From: Himantopus leucocephalus
Taxonomy: Eukaryota; Chordata; Aves; Charadriiformes; Recurvirostridae
Direction: 5' to 3'
Assembly: GCA_003993805.1 (NCBI GenBank)
Contig: RSEF01000001.1
Location: forward strand, 75,273,766-75,337,765
DNA: 64,000 nucleotides
A program made the position numbers and the translations under genes. Below, in pieces: positions 1-14,005 of this stretch; position 1 is the first letter of the stretch; every line of letters starts with the position of its first letter. Under the pieces are notes generated by a model that did no database searches, was not told the DNA's origin, and saw nothing but the letters and a program-made list of their open reading frames with translations.

Positions 1-3294
<3,294 letters not shown>

Positions 3295-3652
3295 GATGTT
3301 CTCATTTGGAAAACAGCAAATTGTTTGTGCACATCAGGCACTATTCATAAGTGTGAAGAAATCAATATGTTAAGTTGAAAGGCATCACTGGGAACGTAAA
3401 GTACACAAATAGTTTTTGATGTCTTAACTGAGGTCATTTATGCTGGAGGGGAAAAAGTGTTTAGGATTGAAACCTTAACTATACCCTTGTGTAAGAAACC
3501 ACTAGAAGTTTAAATGATAAAGGTTAGGGGTTGAATTCAGCTCTTTTAAAAACACGTGGCCCAGCCTAAAATCAATGGGAGATATGCAAGACATCTGAGG
3601 CCAGAATTGAACTGACTCTATGGGCTTGATAGCAGCTCCTGGCTTTCCCTTC

Positions 3653-3677
3653 TTTTTTTTTTTTTTTTTTTTTTTTN
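3653..3677. other. Poly-T run ending in a single-N assembly join
   Basis: About 24 consecutive T are followed by one N at 3677. A lone N at a homopolymer suggests a contig join or an unresolved homopolymer length, not a biological feature. The open frame read across it on the minus strand is an artefact. Confidence 0.8.
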
Positions 3678-5367
3678 TACCAGTTAAACAGCTCTGGTAG
3701 TTTGAATCATGCGCTTTTTTGTTAAACATGTGGCATCGCACTTTCCACAGTATGGAGAAAAGAATGGGACAAAAGGGGGATGAAAAAGAAAACCCAAACA
3801 TATTCAATAAGGCCCTGAAACAGGGCTAAGGTCTGTTAATTATATTGGAATTCCACTTAAACTACTAAGGCTCACTAATGTGAGGGGAAAAAAGGCAAAA
3901 AGAAAGATAGTTAAAGTAATCCTGCAACATGTACAAATGCAGTACAGGGCCAGATCTAGTAGTCTGAACAAGAGAGACACAGTGTCACAGATTCTAGATG
4001 ATAACCACTGACACAGAACTGCAGAATGTAAGGGCTAGTACTGCTTCCCTGGAAAGTCAGTGAGAGTTGGGCCATTGGCTTCATCATGTGGAGGGAGCAA
4101 AGCCTTTATAGTCACCCAAGTCCGATCAGCCCAAGACGGAAACTGAGAATTTGGTGTGAAACACAAACTGAAACAAAATATACCTCCCTCACCTCCTCAA
4201 AGAGAAACCAAGACTAACCCTGAACAGTAATTGTCAGTAAATCACAAGCTAATGGGGTTCTTCAGTAAATACAAAAGAAAAAGCATGTTGTTAGGGGTAG
4301 ATAAGCATGTAAAGGGAAGGCAGTACAGAACTTGGCAGTAGTTAATATGACAGAAAATGAATGATGACATTTAAGACAATATGATAATATTGTTCCTTTG
4401 GGGGTCTGGTGGGATGCTAGAAAGATGAAAACAGAATGTAAGTCTATCAGGTCTTGCTGACACGGTCATATTTTTCAGATGAAGAACTTATTAAAAATGC
4501 TCCTGTCAATTCTTAGAAGTCCTTAAACTACCTGCGTGTCTATTCCTTTCTTCTTCAGATGCTAATTTTTAATCCCCCTGATTAAGTTTGCTACTTTTTA
4601 TCCCTTCTGGCATAGCTCTGATACTTTAAGCATAAGATGATGGATGATGACTAACAGGATGAAGCTGAATATTGGTTTACTTGCCAGCACCCCAGTAACC
4701 ACATGTCATTAGAGAATGAGCACAGAGTGACATTTGATAAATGAATAAGATCAGCAATGAATGATGGGAATGATATGTTGTAAAACAGGATACAGCACTG
4801 CTGAGATCAAGAGAGGACGAAACAATGCGATTAAAGCAATTTAAAGATGCTGATGCTTGCATTGTTGGTTTTCTTTGGTTTGGGTGAGTTGATGTAAGTA
4901 TTTTTTTTTTCACTAGAACCTCTCATTGGAGATCTAGTATTTATAAACATGAAACACTTCAATGACAAGTAGCAATATCAAAGGGTTGTGAGAAGGTTTA
5001 ATTTTAGTCTGTATTCTAACTTTTTCCTAATTGCTTTAAAATTACTGAGAAAAGCTGAGCTTAATTTGCTGAACCACTAAAGTCTAAGCATGGTAGCTAC
5101 TAAACAAATATCAAATGGTACTTCTGTGGTGTTTCTTACCCAAATGTCGTAACATTAAGGGCCTGAAGGTGCAATTGTATATAAGAAAAAGTGAAATCAA
5201 GTAATTACCTTATTTTGCACAGATTTAACTGTGTATCTGATTTTCTGCTGTGTGTGAAGTGTATTTGTGGATTTTACACCATTTTGTTATTACAGTGCAA
5301 AAAGAGAATAGAAGTTAAAAATATGCATAAACAGTGATAAATTAATAGATAATAATCCTGTAAAAAA

Positions 5368-5785
5368 CAAAAAGTCTAGGAAAAGCTTATGGAAATTCAG
5401 GTCTTTATGGAGTAAACGNCAAAAAGTATAGGAAAAAAGCAATTAAGAAAAGGAAAGCTTATGGAAATTCAGGTCTTTATGGAGTAAACACTTTATATAC
5501 AGCGTGAGGTATCTGAGAGGTTCTGTTGATTTCACATGTAATCTACTGACCCTGATCTGCTCTTCTNACAAAAAGTCTAGGAAAAGCTTATGGAAATTCA
5601 GGTCTTTATGGAGTAAACGCTTTATATACAGCGTGAGGTATCTGAGAGGTCCTGTTGATTTCACATGTAATCTACTGACCCTGATCTGCTCTTCTTCCTC
5701 CATATTATCACATATCTCCTTTTCTTCATAGGTTTAAGCNTTCCTCCATATTATCATGTATCTCCTTTTCTTCATAGGTTTAAGC
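5368..5785. repeat. Apparent tandem duplications around three single-N joins (probable assembly artefact)
   Basis: Ns at 5419, 5567 and 5740 separate near-identical pieces. The block beginning AAAAAGTCTAGG is seen at about 5369-5418, in altered form at 5420-5566, and again at 5568-5695. The last two share about 120 bases differing at only a few positions. A second piece of about 44 bases (TCCTCCATATTATCA onward) is repeated either side of 5740. Copy boundaries coincide exactly with the Ns, as expected when overlapping contig ends or two haplotypes are joined without being merged. The block sits in CACNA1C intron 2. Confidence 0.85.
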
Positions 5786-7052
5786 ATGGTAGTCTGGCAA
5801 GTTTGGAACCCTTTGACTCTTCCATATGTGAAATGTAGAACGTAGCTGAGCACACACAGTGGTCAGGTGCCTGGGATTTGTGTATATCTTGCAGTTCAGG
5901 CTGCTGCACATCCCGATCTCCCGTTCTTTCCTACTGAAACCTGCTGAAAACTGTAGTCGGCTGACCAAAATCATACATGTTGTGTTGACATTTGGCAACT
6001 CTGCAAACCCAGTCCCATGGTAGATAAATTCATGCTCAAATGCACATGGTTATAAGTAGCATTCTCCCTGTCCTATCCTGCTCTTCATTCCCCTGCAGAG
6101 TACTGGTGAGTTATCTCAGAGCGAGCCTCCAGGTTATTCTTGTAGGCAAGTAAATGTAGACAGACTGGAAATCTGCTCTCTAGTCTGAGTTTGGAGACAC
6201 CTCACAACAATTAAGGTTATGAAGTCCACAAAGTAGATGAAGTACAGTGCCAGCAAATTGGTCAGTAGAAAAATGCCTTTTAATTACAATGGGCACTCAG
6301 TGGGGCATCAAGGTTGTGCAGGATTTGTTCATTGAACATCGCAAATGTTTGGGGTTTTTTTCCCCAACAAAGTTGATGCCAGGCTGAAATGCCCCTGAAT
6401 TGGTGTTAGCTTCTCTGTCATAAGGAACTCTTAGGTTCCTGGTGTCCTTAATATACTGTGCAGGCACATTTGTTTTCCCTATGATGCCAAATAGAATGCA
6501 GATAAAAGAAAAAGAAATATTCCCTCAAATAATTTTTAAGCAAAACAAGTATACATGGCAATGTGCAGTATAAGCACATTTTGGACAAAGCCATTTTTTT
6601 TGCCTTAACAAACTTTATCATTATTTAAATGTCTTCTAACTGAATCTATGCATGTATTTCTTGGGCCCTCGCATTTAACGTTGAGATATGAGAGAGAGAT
6701 TGAGAAAGGGAAAAATGAAATACAACAACAACAAAAAAAATCCCCAAAGCTTTTCTTAAAATTTTTTCAGGGTTTGTAAATGCAGATGGAAAAGACTGAG
6801 AGAAACTAATCATAAGAGGAAAGATGACAGTCCTTCTAGAACCAGCTTCTGCTATTAAAAATAGTACAGACACACTTGAAGGAAAATAGGGAAAATGCAA
6901 TCTAAATAAATAAAAGAAGAAAAAACTTTTAAGAAATCTGTGTTTACTCTGGCACGCGACTGGCCTACACTGCTTTTGACATATTAGGAAGATTCTTGGC
7001 TGGGATCTCCTAAAAGCACTTAAAAAGGCATATGTTTCTTTTCAGAATATAA

Positions 7053-7274
<222 letters not shown>

Positions 7275-7732
7275 TGATGGTGTTTAGTCTTACTATTTTG
7301 AAAGTCCTTTTTAAAAGTGACCGGAGAGACTGTTGAAGCTAGTGAACAAAATATATCCACCAAAGATGAGAATATAATAAAATAAAAATTGTTTTTTTGA
7401 GTGCTATGTCATCTCTATTCATGTTAGCACGTGCTTTAGTTGAGCTGGCTTTAGAAAAGAATGTTCCAAAAATTGCACGGGTGCTGTATGTGATGTTTTG
7501 GTTAACAGATTTCTGCATGCTGCAAAGTGCTTGGTAAGTTTTAAACTGCAGGTATTTGTGGAAGAAATCTTATGATCATAGATTATATGGTGGGTTTTGT
7601 CTTACAAAAGTGCCATTATGAAATTGATACTCTCCTCCTCTCAGGTGATACATGAGAACACAGCTTGATAACTAATTTCTAGGAAGTACGTTAATGCTTA
7701 CATTTACGTTTCACGGACATGTTTGTTTGATT

Positions 7733-7789
7733 GAACAATGTTTGTGGGTTTGGGTTTGTTGTGGGGTTGGTTGTTGTTTTTTTTTTTTN
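7733..7789. repeat. G/T-rich low-complexity tract ending in a single-N join
   Basis: A run built almost only of G and T (TTTGTGGGTTTGGG and similar) passes into poly-T and then one N at 7789. It is low-complexity sequence that probably broke the assembly. Rightwards to 8.9 kb I see only ordinary AT-rich intron. Confidence 0.7.
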
Positions 7790-8920
7790 GGAATATAGCT
7801 TTTCTTCTGTCACCGCTGATGCTAATGTTGGTACTTCGGGATAGAGCTGTCCATATAAAAAGGCAAGAGTGTTTATTTCTGGCTAAGCATGAAGTCATAG
7901 CAAAAAATTCTGTTCAGTAAGGGCACAACACAAAACAGCTCTGGAACACAATTCACTGAATTAGCAGAAAACATTTTTCTTCCTCTCAAATTTGTGAACA
8001 AATCTCCTACTTGTCTGGTTGGGTCAGGATGAAAACTTGCTCCCAGAGTTTAGCAGTTGGGATGTTATTTCCTGATTAAAATTTACTGAGACAGAAGAAA
8101 TTTTAGAGCAATGGAGGAGGAAAACAAAAGCCATACTTCCAAAGTAGGGATAACTGGGATGGCTGACAGACATTGTAATTAAAATGATCCATGCTGTTTT
8201 GGAAGTCAGTCATTTGATTAAATATATTTTCTAGTTGTATAAAACAAATTGCGAACTTCAGGACTTTGCTGGAACAGTACTTCTGTGTTTAAAAACAAAC
8301 AAAAAAGAACAAAAAAAAAAAAAGTAGTCTAATGTTTTTCCACTGCAGCTCCTTAAAGAAGTTTAAAAATGGGAGCAGGAGGAGATAAGCGATTGTTAAC
8401 TTTTAACTGTTCTCTATATTTACAGAATAGATGAGTTGGTCTTGTTTCTCTTTTGCTGCTATCTCTTTGTTAGCTTGACTTAGTGTTTAACAATGATGAA
8501 TTGTGGGGTGTGCGTTTAAAACACTTCAGTATAGTACCTTTCAAAAATGAATATCTTTTATTAAAACAAAACAGATTCAATTGATCCTCTGGTTATAAAA
8601 GACAGCATGTTGTTTGTTGCACGTTCTGACTTGCAAAGTTGAAAGAGGAAAACAAAGCAAAGTTGAAGGTTAGAGGGCTCTTAATTTTGTCTTGAGTTTA
8701 ATTGGGTGTGGGTACGGGTATGTGCTTTATTTCAGTAAGGAGATTGCTGGCTAATACTAGATTGGGAATATATTCATAAATGAATGAGGTATATTGAAAC
8801 TGTTCTACTATCAGAAAATTTATGAGCTGAGTTGCTATTCTGCATCTGTTTTCCAAGACATCTTTTGCATCATTTGGATTTGGTCAATCAAAACACTCCG
8901 GTTGTTTGTGAGTAGAATTT

Positions 8921-8994
8921 AAAAAAAAAACCAAAAAAAACCCACAAACCAAAGAAATCACAACACAAAAAAAACCCCAAACAAACCTCAAAAC
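8921..8994. repeat. A/C-rich low-complexity tract
   Basis: About 75 bases contain almost only A and C, in runs of A with CC, CAC and CCC interruptions. It is simple, non-periodic sequence. It resembles the complement of the G/T tracts at 7733 and 9301, a common look of intronic low-complexity DNA in birds. Confidence 0.75.
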
Positions 8995-9300
8995 GGTAAG
9001 CAAGAACTATCATCTTGGGAAAGTTTAGAAATGGTGTAGCCTTGAGGATGAGGAGGCATTGTTAATTTATCTAAACTTCTGTTTCACAGAAGTAAGGGGA
9101 GAAGAAAGTAAAATGGGGAGTCTGCTTGACTACAGTTTGTTCTTTGGATCTTAATGGAAAAAGTAATTGAAAATGGAAAATGGGATACTTGGTATCCCAT
9201 GAGGGTCTTGCACTAGTGGAATTAAGGCTCTATTCTACACTATAAACCCTGAAGCTCTGACTGCTTGGTAGCTTTGTGTCTAGTGATCTTCTGTTAGTCC

Positions 9301-9358
9301 CTGGTTGTGGTTGTTGGGTTTTGTGTGTTTTGGTTTTGGTTTTTCTTGTTTTGTTTTC
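9301..9358. repeat. G/T-rich low-complexity tract
   Basis: About 58 bases are made mostly of GGTTGT, TTTTGG and TTTTG words. There is no clean repeat period and no coding sense. The flanking intron from 9.4 to 12.1 kb shows nothing I can name. Confidence 0.7.
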
Positions 9359-12182
9359 TCAGGGTGATATACATATATCTTGGCATGTATATACTGCTGT
9401 TTGGAAACAAACTTTGAGTGTATGTCATATGCTGCCTTCTGAAACTTTTCACACAATTGTGAAGAGTTATATGGTGCGATCAGTGAGTTAAGTACTGAGT
9501 AATAGGGAGGGGAAGTGGAGGCAAATGGGTGAGATAAGGGTGAAAATATGTGTTAGTTGTGTTTTGGAATGGGATGAAAAAATAGATGAAATTTGGAGTT
9601 AAAGAAAAGCTATTCCAGATGGCAGAAACTGCAGGAGAGTGGGACCTTACTCTCAAAGAGCCAAACTGTACATGGAAGTGACTAAAAAGAAGCTGGGGTT
9701 AATAATATGTTCTTGTAAAAGCTCATGTACTCACTTGATATTTTTTTTTCTACCTGTGAGCATGTATTTTGCAATCAGATTTATTTTGTAGCCATGAAGT
9801 CTAAAGTTCCAAAGGCTATAATCTGAAACAGGAGAGGAGTGTATGTCTGCAATGTGTGGACGTAGCTTAATAAGCATGCACAGATGTGTGTACTGTGCAG
9901 AAGTGTGAGTCTGATGGAATGTATACAGAATCTTCCTGACTGCCCAGAAGAAACTTCCACTTGTGTAAGAACTCTTGATTCCTTTCCATTTTGCAATTTA
10001 GGTTTTTTAGGGGTAAAGGTGCCACACGAAATCCCACATCCGTGGCTTCCTGAGCCATCCCTAGCTTCCTAAGACATGAAGAAACTATCTACAGAAAACA
10101 TATGATGGATAGTAACTGCTTTACGAGGTCTGAAAGTGACACAACAGTTTTCCAATAAGCTGCCACTTTTCCCTTAGGGTCCAAGTATTCCTTCTCTAAT
10201 GTTTCATCATAACTTTTCAAACAATATTTTCTTTGGGGGCTGAGGTAAAAATTCAATCAGTTTGTTTTTAATAAGCTAATGGCGTAGAGGGTGGTGAGAG
10301 AAGAGAAAGGAATTCTGAATTGTGTGAGTGGCTTCTTTCCTTCCCTCTGTAGAAGTAGAAAAAAGGTAGCTAAATAATGTTTTGATAAATAATTGCTCTG
10401 TATGAATTACACAGACGTGATCAGCCATTGGTGAAATGGGGCATACTTATTGCTGCATACCTTCCACAGAAGTCTTGAAGAGATACACGCCTCATTTGCC
10501 TCTACAAAACCAGTAACCTGTAGTCATATCTGTGTTTTAATAAGCCTTGTCTTTAGGTGCAAGACCTATTTGATATGATGCCACAGTAATAAATATGAGC
10601 ATTGGAACTAAACACAGAAGAGTCTGATAAATAATTCCTTCCCTTTTGTGTTAGTGAAGAATTGTGATTAGCTGTTACATATTACAAGTTTAGGCCAAAT
10701 ACCACATGGATATTCTGACTGGTTCTCTGCAATCTGTCTTCCTATAATAATAATTCCTATAAATCCTCAAGCCATTTTTATCAAGTCGAGGGATGGTAAC
10801 TTGGACTGTGAAGCACATTCATTTTTCAAATGCACATTTATACTAAAAGCCAGATTTTGTATTTTTATGCTCACTGCAGTGTCTTTGTCACTGCCTTTAA
10901 GAAAAATGCCAGAACAATATAACGTAGTAATAACAAATGCTTGAAATTGGCTTCAGCAGATTTTATGTTTTACTTCTGCAGTGTGTCCACTGGAAAACTA
11001 TTGAACTCTCACAAATGGAGGGGAGTTGTATTGAGTGCAAAATTTTTTTTGGTATTAATGAAGTCTGCTGAGACTTTGCTTAAATTTATAAGTAAAGAAA
11101 GCTCATGCATGACTGTGCAAAGAACAGTTATGTATTCTCTTGGTGCAGTCAGGAAAATTGGAGTTAGTTTGAGGGGAATTGAAGTAAGCCTGCATGAAAG
11201 GCTGTAACTGATATGGAGGCTTTTTGCTTGTTATGCCTGCAATTATGCATTAGAACAGAGATAACCTACATTAAGGAATAAAACTACAGACTGCCTAAGA
11301 TAGGAAGCTGAGAGGAAAATGCTTCTGTCGCTTTACTGGCAATTGCAAATGGCACATGCCTGGTCAATGTCACAGCATGGCGATAACATAATGAGGTTAA
11401 GACCAAGGTTTACAACACGTTCCGTGGAAGGCAACCCAGTTGGTTGTTTATGCTTTGGATAAATAGCAGGAGAAGATTCCTTGTGTTGTTTTGATAGCTC
11501 TGCTTTCTCTCCCTTGTCCGTATTACAGGAAGGAAATCCTGTTGTACACTAGTTAAATTTAAAAAAAGATCTCTTGTGTTTATATGTGAGCTTATAATGG
11601 GACATCACCTTCAGACTAATTTGTTAAACCTGAAATAGGACACTGTGAAAGTAAAGATGGGATTTCTTCTGGCTTGTCAGTGCTTGTGCCAGCCAGTGTT
11701 TGTGGGAATGCCTGCCTACGGAAAGGGGGCTTGCCTTTCAGGAAGGTATAGCTGCTTTATTAACTGGTGATTATGGTAGTATCCAGTTGAGGAGGTGATT
11801 CCTGTACAAAAAAGAAGAAAGTGCTTTTAATCTTTTTGCATTTGCGGCAGACTGATACAATAGGTGTGGATGTGGCACGCGCTCTCTCTCTCTCGCTCTT
11901 ACGTTTCTAGATACTGGCATAACAAACTTCAGCATTTTTTATATCAGAGAATTCTGGGGTCAGCACATCGAGCAGTCTCCCAATTTTTCTCGTGCAAACT
12001 CAAAAAGTGTTAGAGAGGGAAGTGGGAGGGAGGGGGTCAGGAAAAGAATGGCTTTTCTGGATAAGGAAGAATACTGCACAAAAGCTTTTAGTTCTCTTGT
12101 GTCATTGCTATCGTCCTCCTGTGTGACAGTTCCCAGCTAGTAAGTGAACACCATAATGAGTTATAGTACCATTAGGGGTGAG

Positions 12183-12258
12183 GTGCAGGGTGGGATAGAA
12201 TGGGTACCAAGCTAATAAACTCTCATAGGTTTATTAGCTTGGGCCTCATACCTGCACT
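12183..12258. repeat. Strong inverted repeat (hairpin) in intron 3
   Basis: The arms CCAAGCTAATAAAC (12207-12220) and GTTTATTAGCTTGG (12229-12242) are perfect reverse complements of 14 bases around an 8-base loop. Further out, GTGCAGG at 12183-12189 and CCTGCAC at 12251-12257 also pair, so the whole element could fold into a stem of roughly 25 pairs with an internal bulge. It could be a small inverted-repeat element or a foldable RNA. Nothing shows that it is expressed. Confidence 0.6.
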
Positions 12259-12562
12259 GCTACAGCTGGGAAACGTTATAGAATTTGAAAACTGAGAAGT
12301 AAGCAACAGAAGCTGGAAAAGAGGAGCTGAGGAGGCTGGAAAGAGACTGGAGTCAGGATGAGGAGAAGAAGAAAGGAGATCGTTCAAAAAAAAATCCTTG
12401 AGGTCTTCCTTCAGAAATCACTGGACCTGTGTGATGCTAAGGAAGTTAAATATGATGGAATTCAGGCTCAACATTTCCCAAAGTCCTCAGAAGCCCTGCC
12501 TCTGGCAGGGAAAGTCGGATACTTAGCATCTCTAGCAGTCGTGAAGCACAGGGTGGAAGAAT

Positions 12563-12745
12563 AAGCATTGGGTTTGAGAAGAAGATATTCAAGCTTGGCA
12601 TCTAGTTCTGGTGTTGGCAAACTGTGTGGCCTTGGTTAAATTGCTGTCTCAATTTTTCCGTCTGTAAAGTGGGTTGGTTACTGCGAAGGTAATTAGTTAG
12701 TTCCTCACATCACACAGACCATTAAAAGGAATGCTGTAGAAAAGA
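12563..12745 (+). repeat. MIR-like SINE (degenerate)
   Basis: The stretch around AACTGTGTGGCCTTGGTTAA followed by TCTCAATTTTTCCGTCTGTAAAGTGGG follows the MIR core and its 3' part (tgtgtgaccttgggcaagt ... cctcagtttcctcatctgtaaaatgggg) in order and spacing, with many substitutions. The upstream part is less clear. MIR-related SINEs are old amniote elements, so heavy decay is expected. Confidence 0.55.
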
Positions 12746-13319
12746 CTGTCAAGAAAAGAATAAAATCTGTAGCAACCAATTCCAAGCCAGTAGTCAGTAA
12801 CTGAACAAGAAGGGTAAAATGTTAGGATGGAAGCCTTATTTCTTTGCACTGGTGGGGGCAGAATTTAATTTCTGCAGAGAAGTGTGTAGGACTGCATCAT
12901 CACAATTTGTTCACGTGTGTTGAATTAATTTGAGGGGAATCTTAACTTTTGATGGTTAAATTTGCAGCCTTTGTATCTTTCTTTTAACATAGTGGTGTCA
13001 TTTCCTAGGCTTTGTGAAAACTAAACTGGTAAAGCAGAGATTAACACCTATATGTGTTACTAGCAGGGCCAAAACTGTTGGGTTCCTGCTCACTTGAGTC
13101 GTCTGGGTAATCAGCAGTGGTAAGAGGTGGTTCTCTATGTGGACCAGGCGAAGATAGGATTGGGAAAGTTTGGCAGATGGATTCAGAGGTGTTTGCTCAC
13201 AACAGAGGAATGATGGGTTCTATTCCAGGCTCTGGAAGAGGGATGTACTCGAAGGGCTCTTCTGTATCTTTGGAAAAAGGGCTTTTTCTGGCTCTTTCTG
13301 CTGATAATGCCTCCTTCTG

Positions 13320-14005
13320 AACCTCCCCCTATCTCAGCTATAGTTGTCTGAGCTATAACTCTTCCTCAGTTCTGCCATTTGTTCTTTTTCTTTACTGGAC
13401 TTAGAGTCCATACTTCAGGTTTCTTATTTTTTTGCCATTTCATTAGAAGTTTTCTGTCCTGCACAGAGCTTGCTGTTGAGTCCAACTCAAATCCCGGCCT
13501 TCTGTTTCTCTTTATACTGGTGGTCCTAGCGTCCTCACCCAGTCTTGTTGTTGTTTACCATCTCTTGATCTGCTCTGAGATCTCTGGTATCTGCGCATCC
13601 CCATTTTTTGTTGCATTTTAATTTGTTATTTTTGCTTTGCCAAGTAATTTTTCTCCTTCCAGTCCAGCTTCCATCAGACCTGTTGCTTTTGCTTTCCCTT
13701 TTTCTTCCTAATTGCAGTCTCCCATCCATAGTGGTTTCATATGTTACTTAGCTCTTTTCTCATTTGATCTCAGTGCTATTCTCACTCAGCTTTGGCTCCC
13801 TGGCCACTTCTCTTGTTAATTCTGGTCCTAAATTCCTTTCTGCTCCTAAACCTGGTCTCTGTAACCAAGCAATCCCGGTGCTCCTTCCAGCTTCTTCTTT
13901 CTTACTTTCCAACTCCATTTGTCTCCCAGTCTAAGCCTGTCCCTGGTCTAGCCTTAGCCCTCTTGCTTTTTAAATTGGTCGCTTCCTTCCCAGTGATGTC
14001 TGGAC
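13320..14005. repeat. Pyrimidine-rich, strand-asymmetric tract
   Basis: Nearly 700 bases of the + strand are dominated by C and T, with recurring but not identical words such as CTCCTTCCAG, CTTTCTG, CTCCCAGTC and CCTGGTCT. It may be a decayed minisatellite or an unrecognised repeat. It contains several acceptor-like sequences. The best is a long pyrimidine run ending CTTCCTAATTGCAG with AG at 13716-13717, but no matching donor or useful open frame shows that an exon follows. Confidence 0.45.

Noticed and set aside
3502..3807. Minus-strand open frame with a lysine run
   Set aside because: It reads through a poly-T run and an N on the + strand. It is an artefact of low complexity.
11880..11900. 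CT dinucleotide microsatellite
   Set aside because: There are only about seven units, with interruptions, which is too short to be notable.
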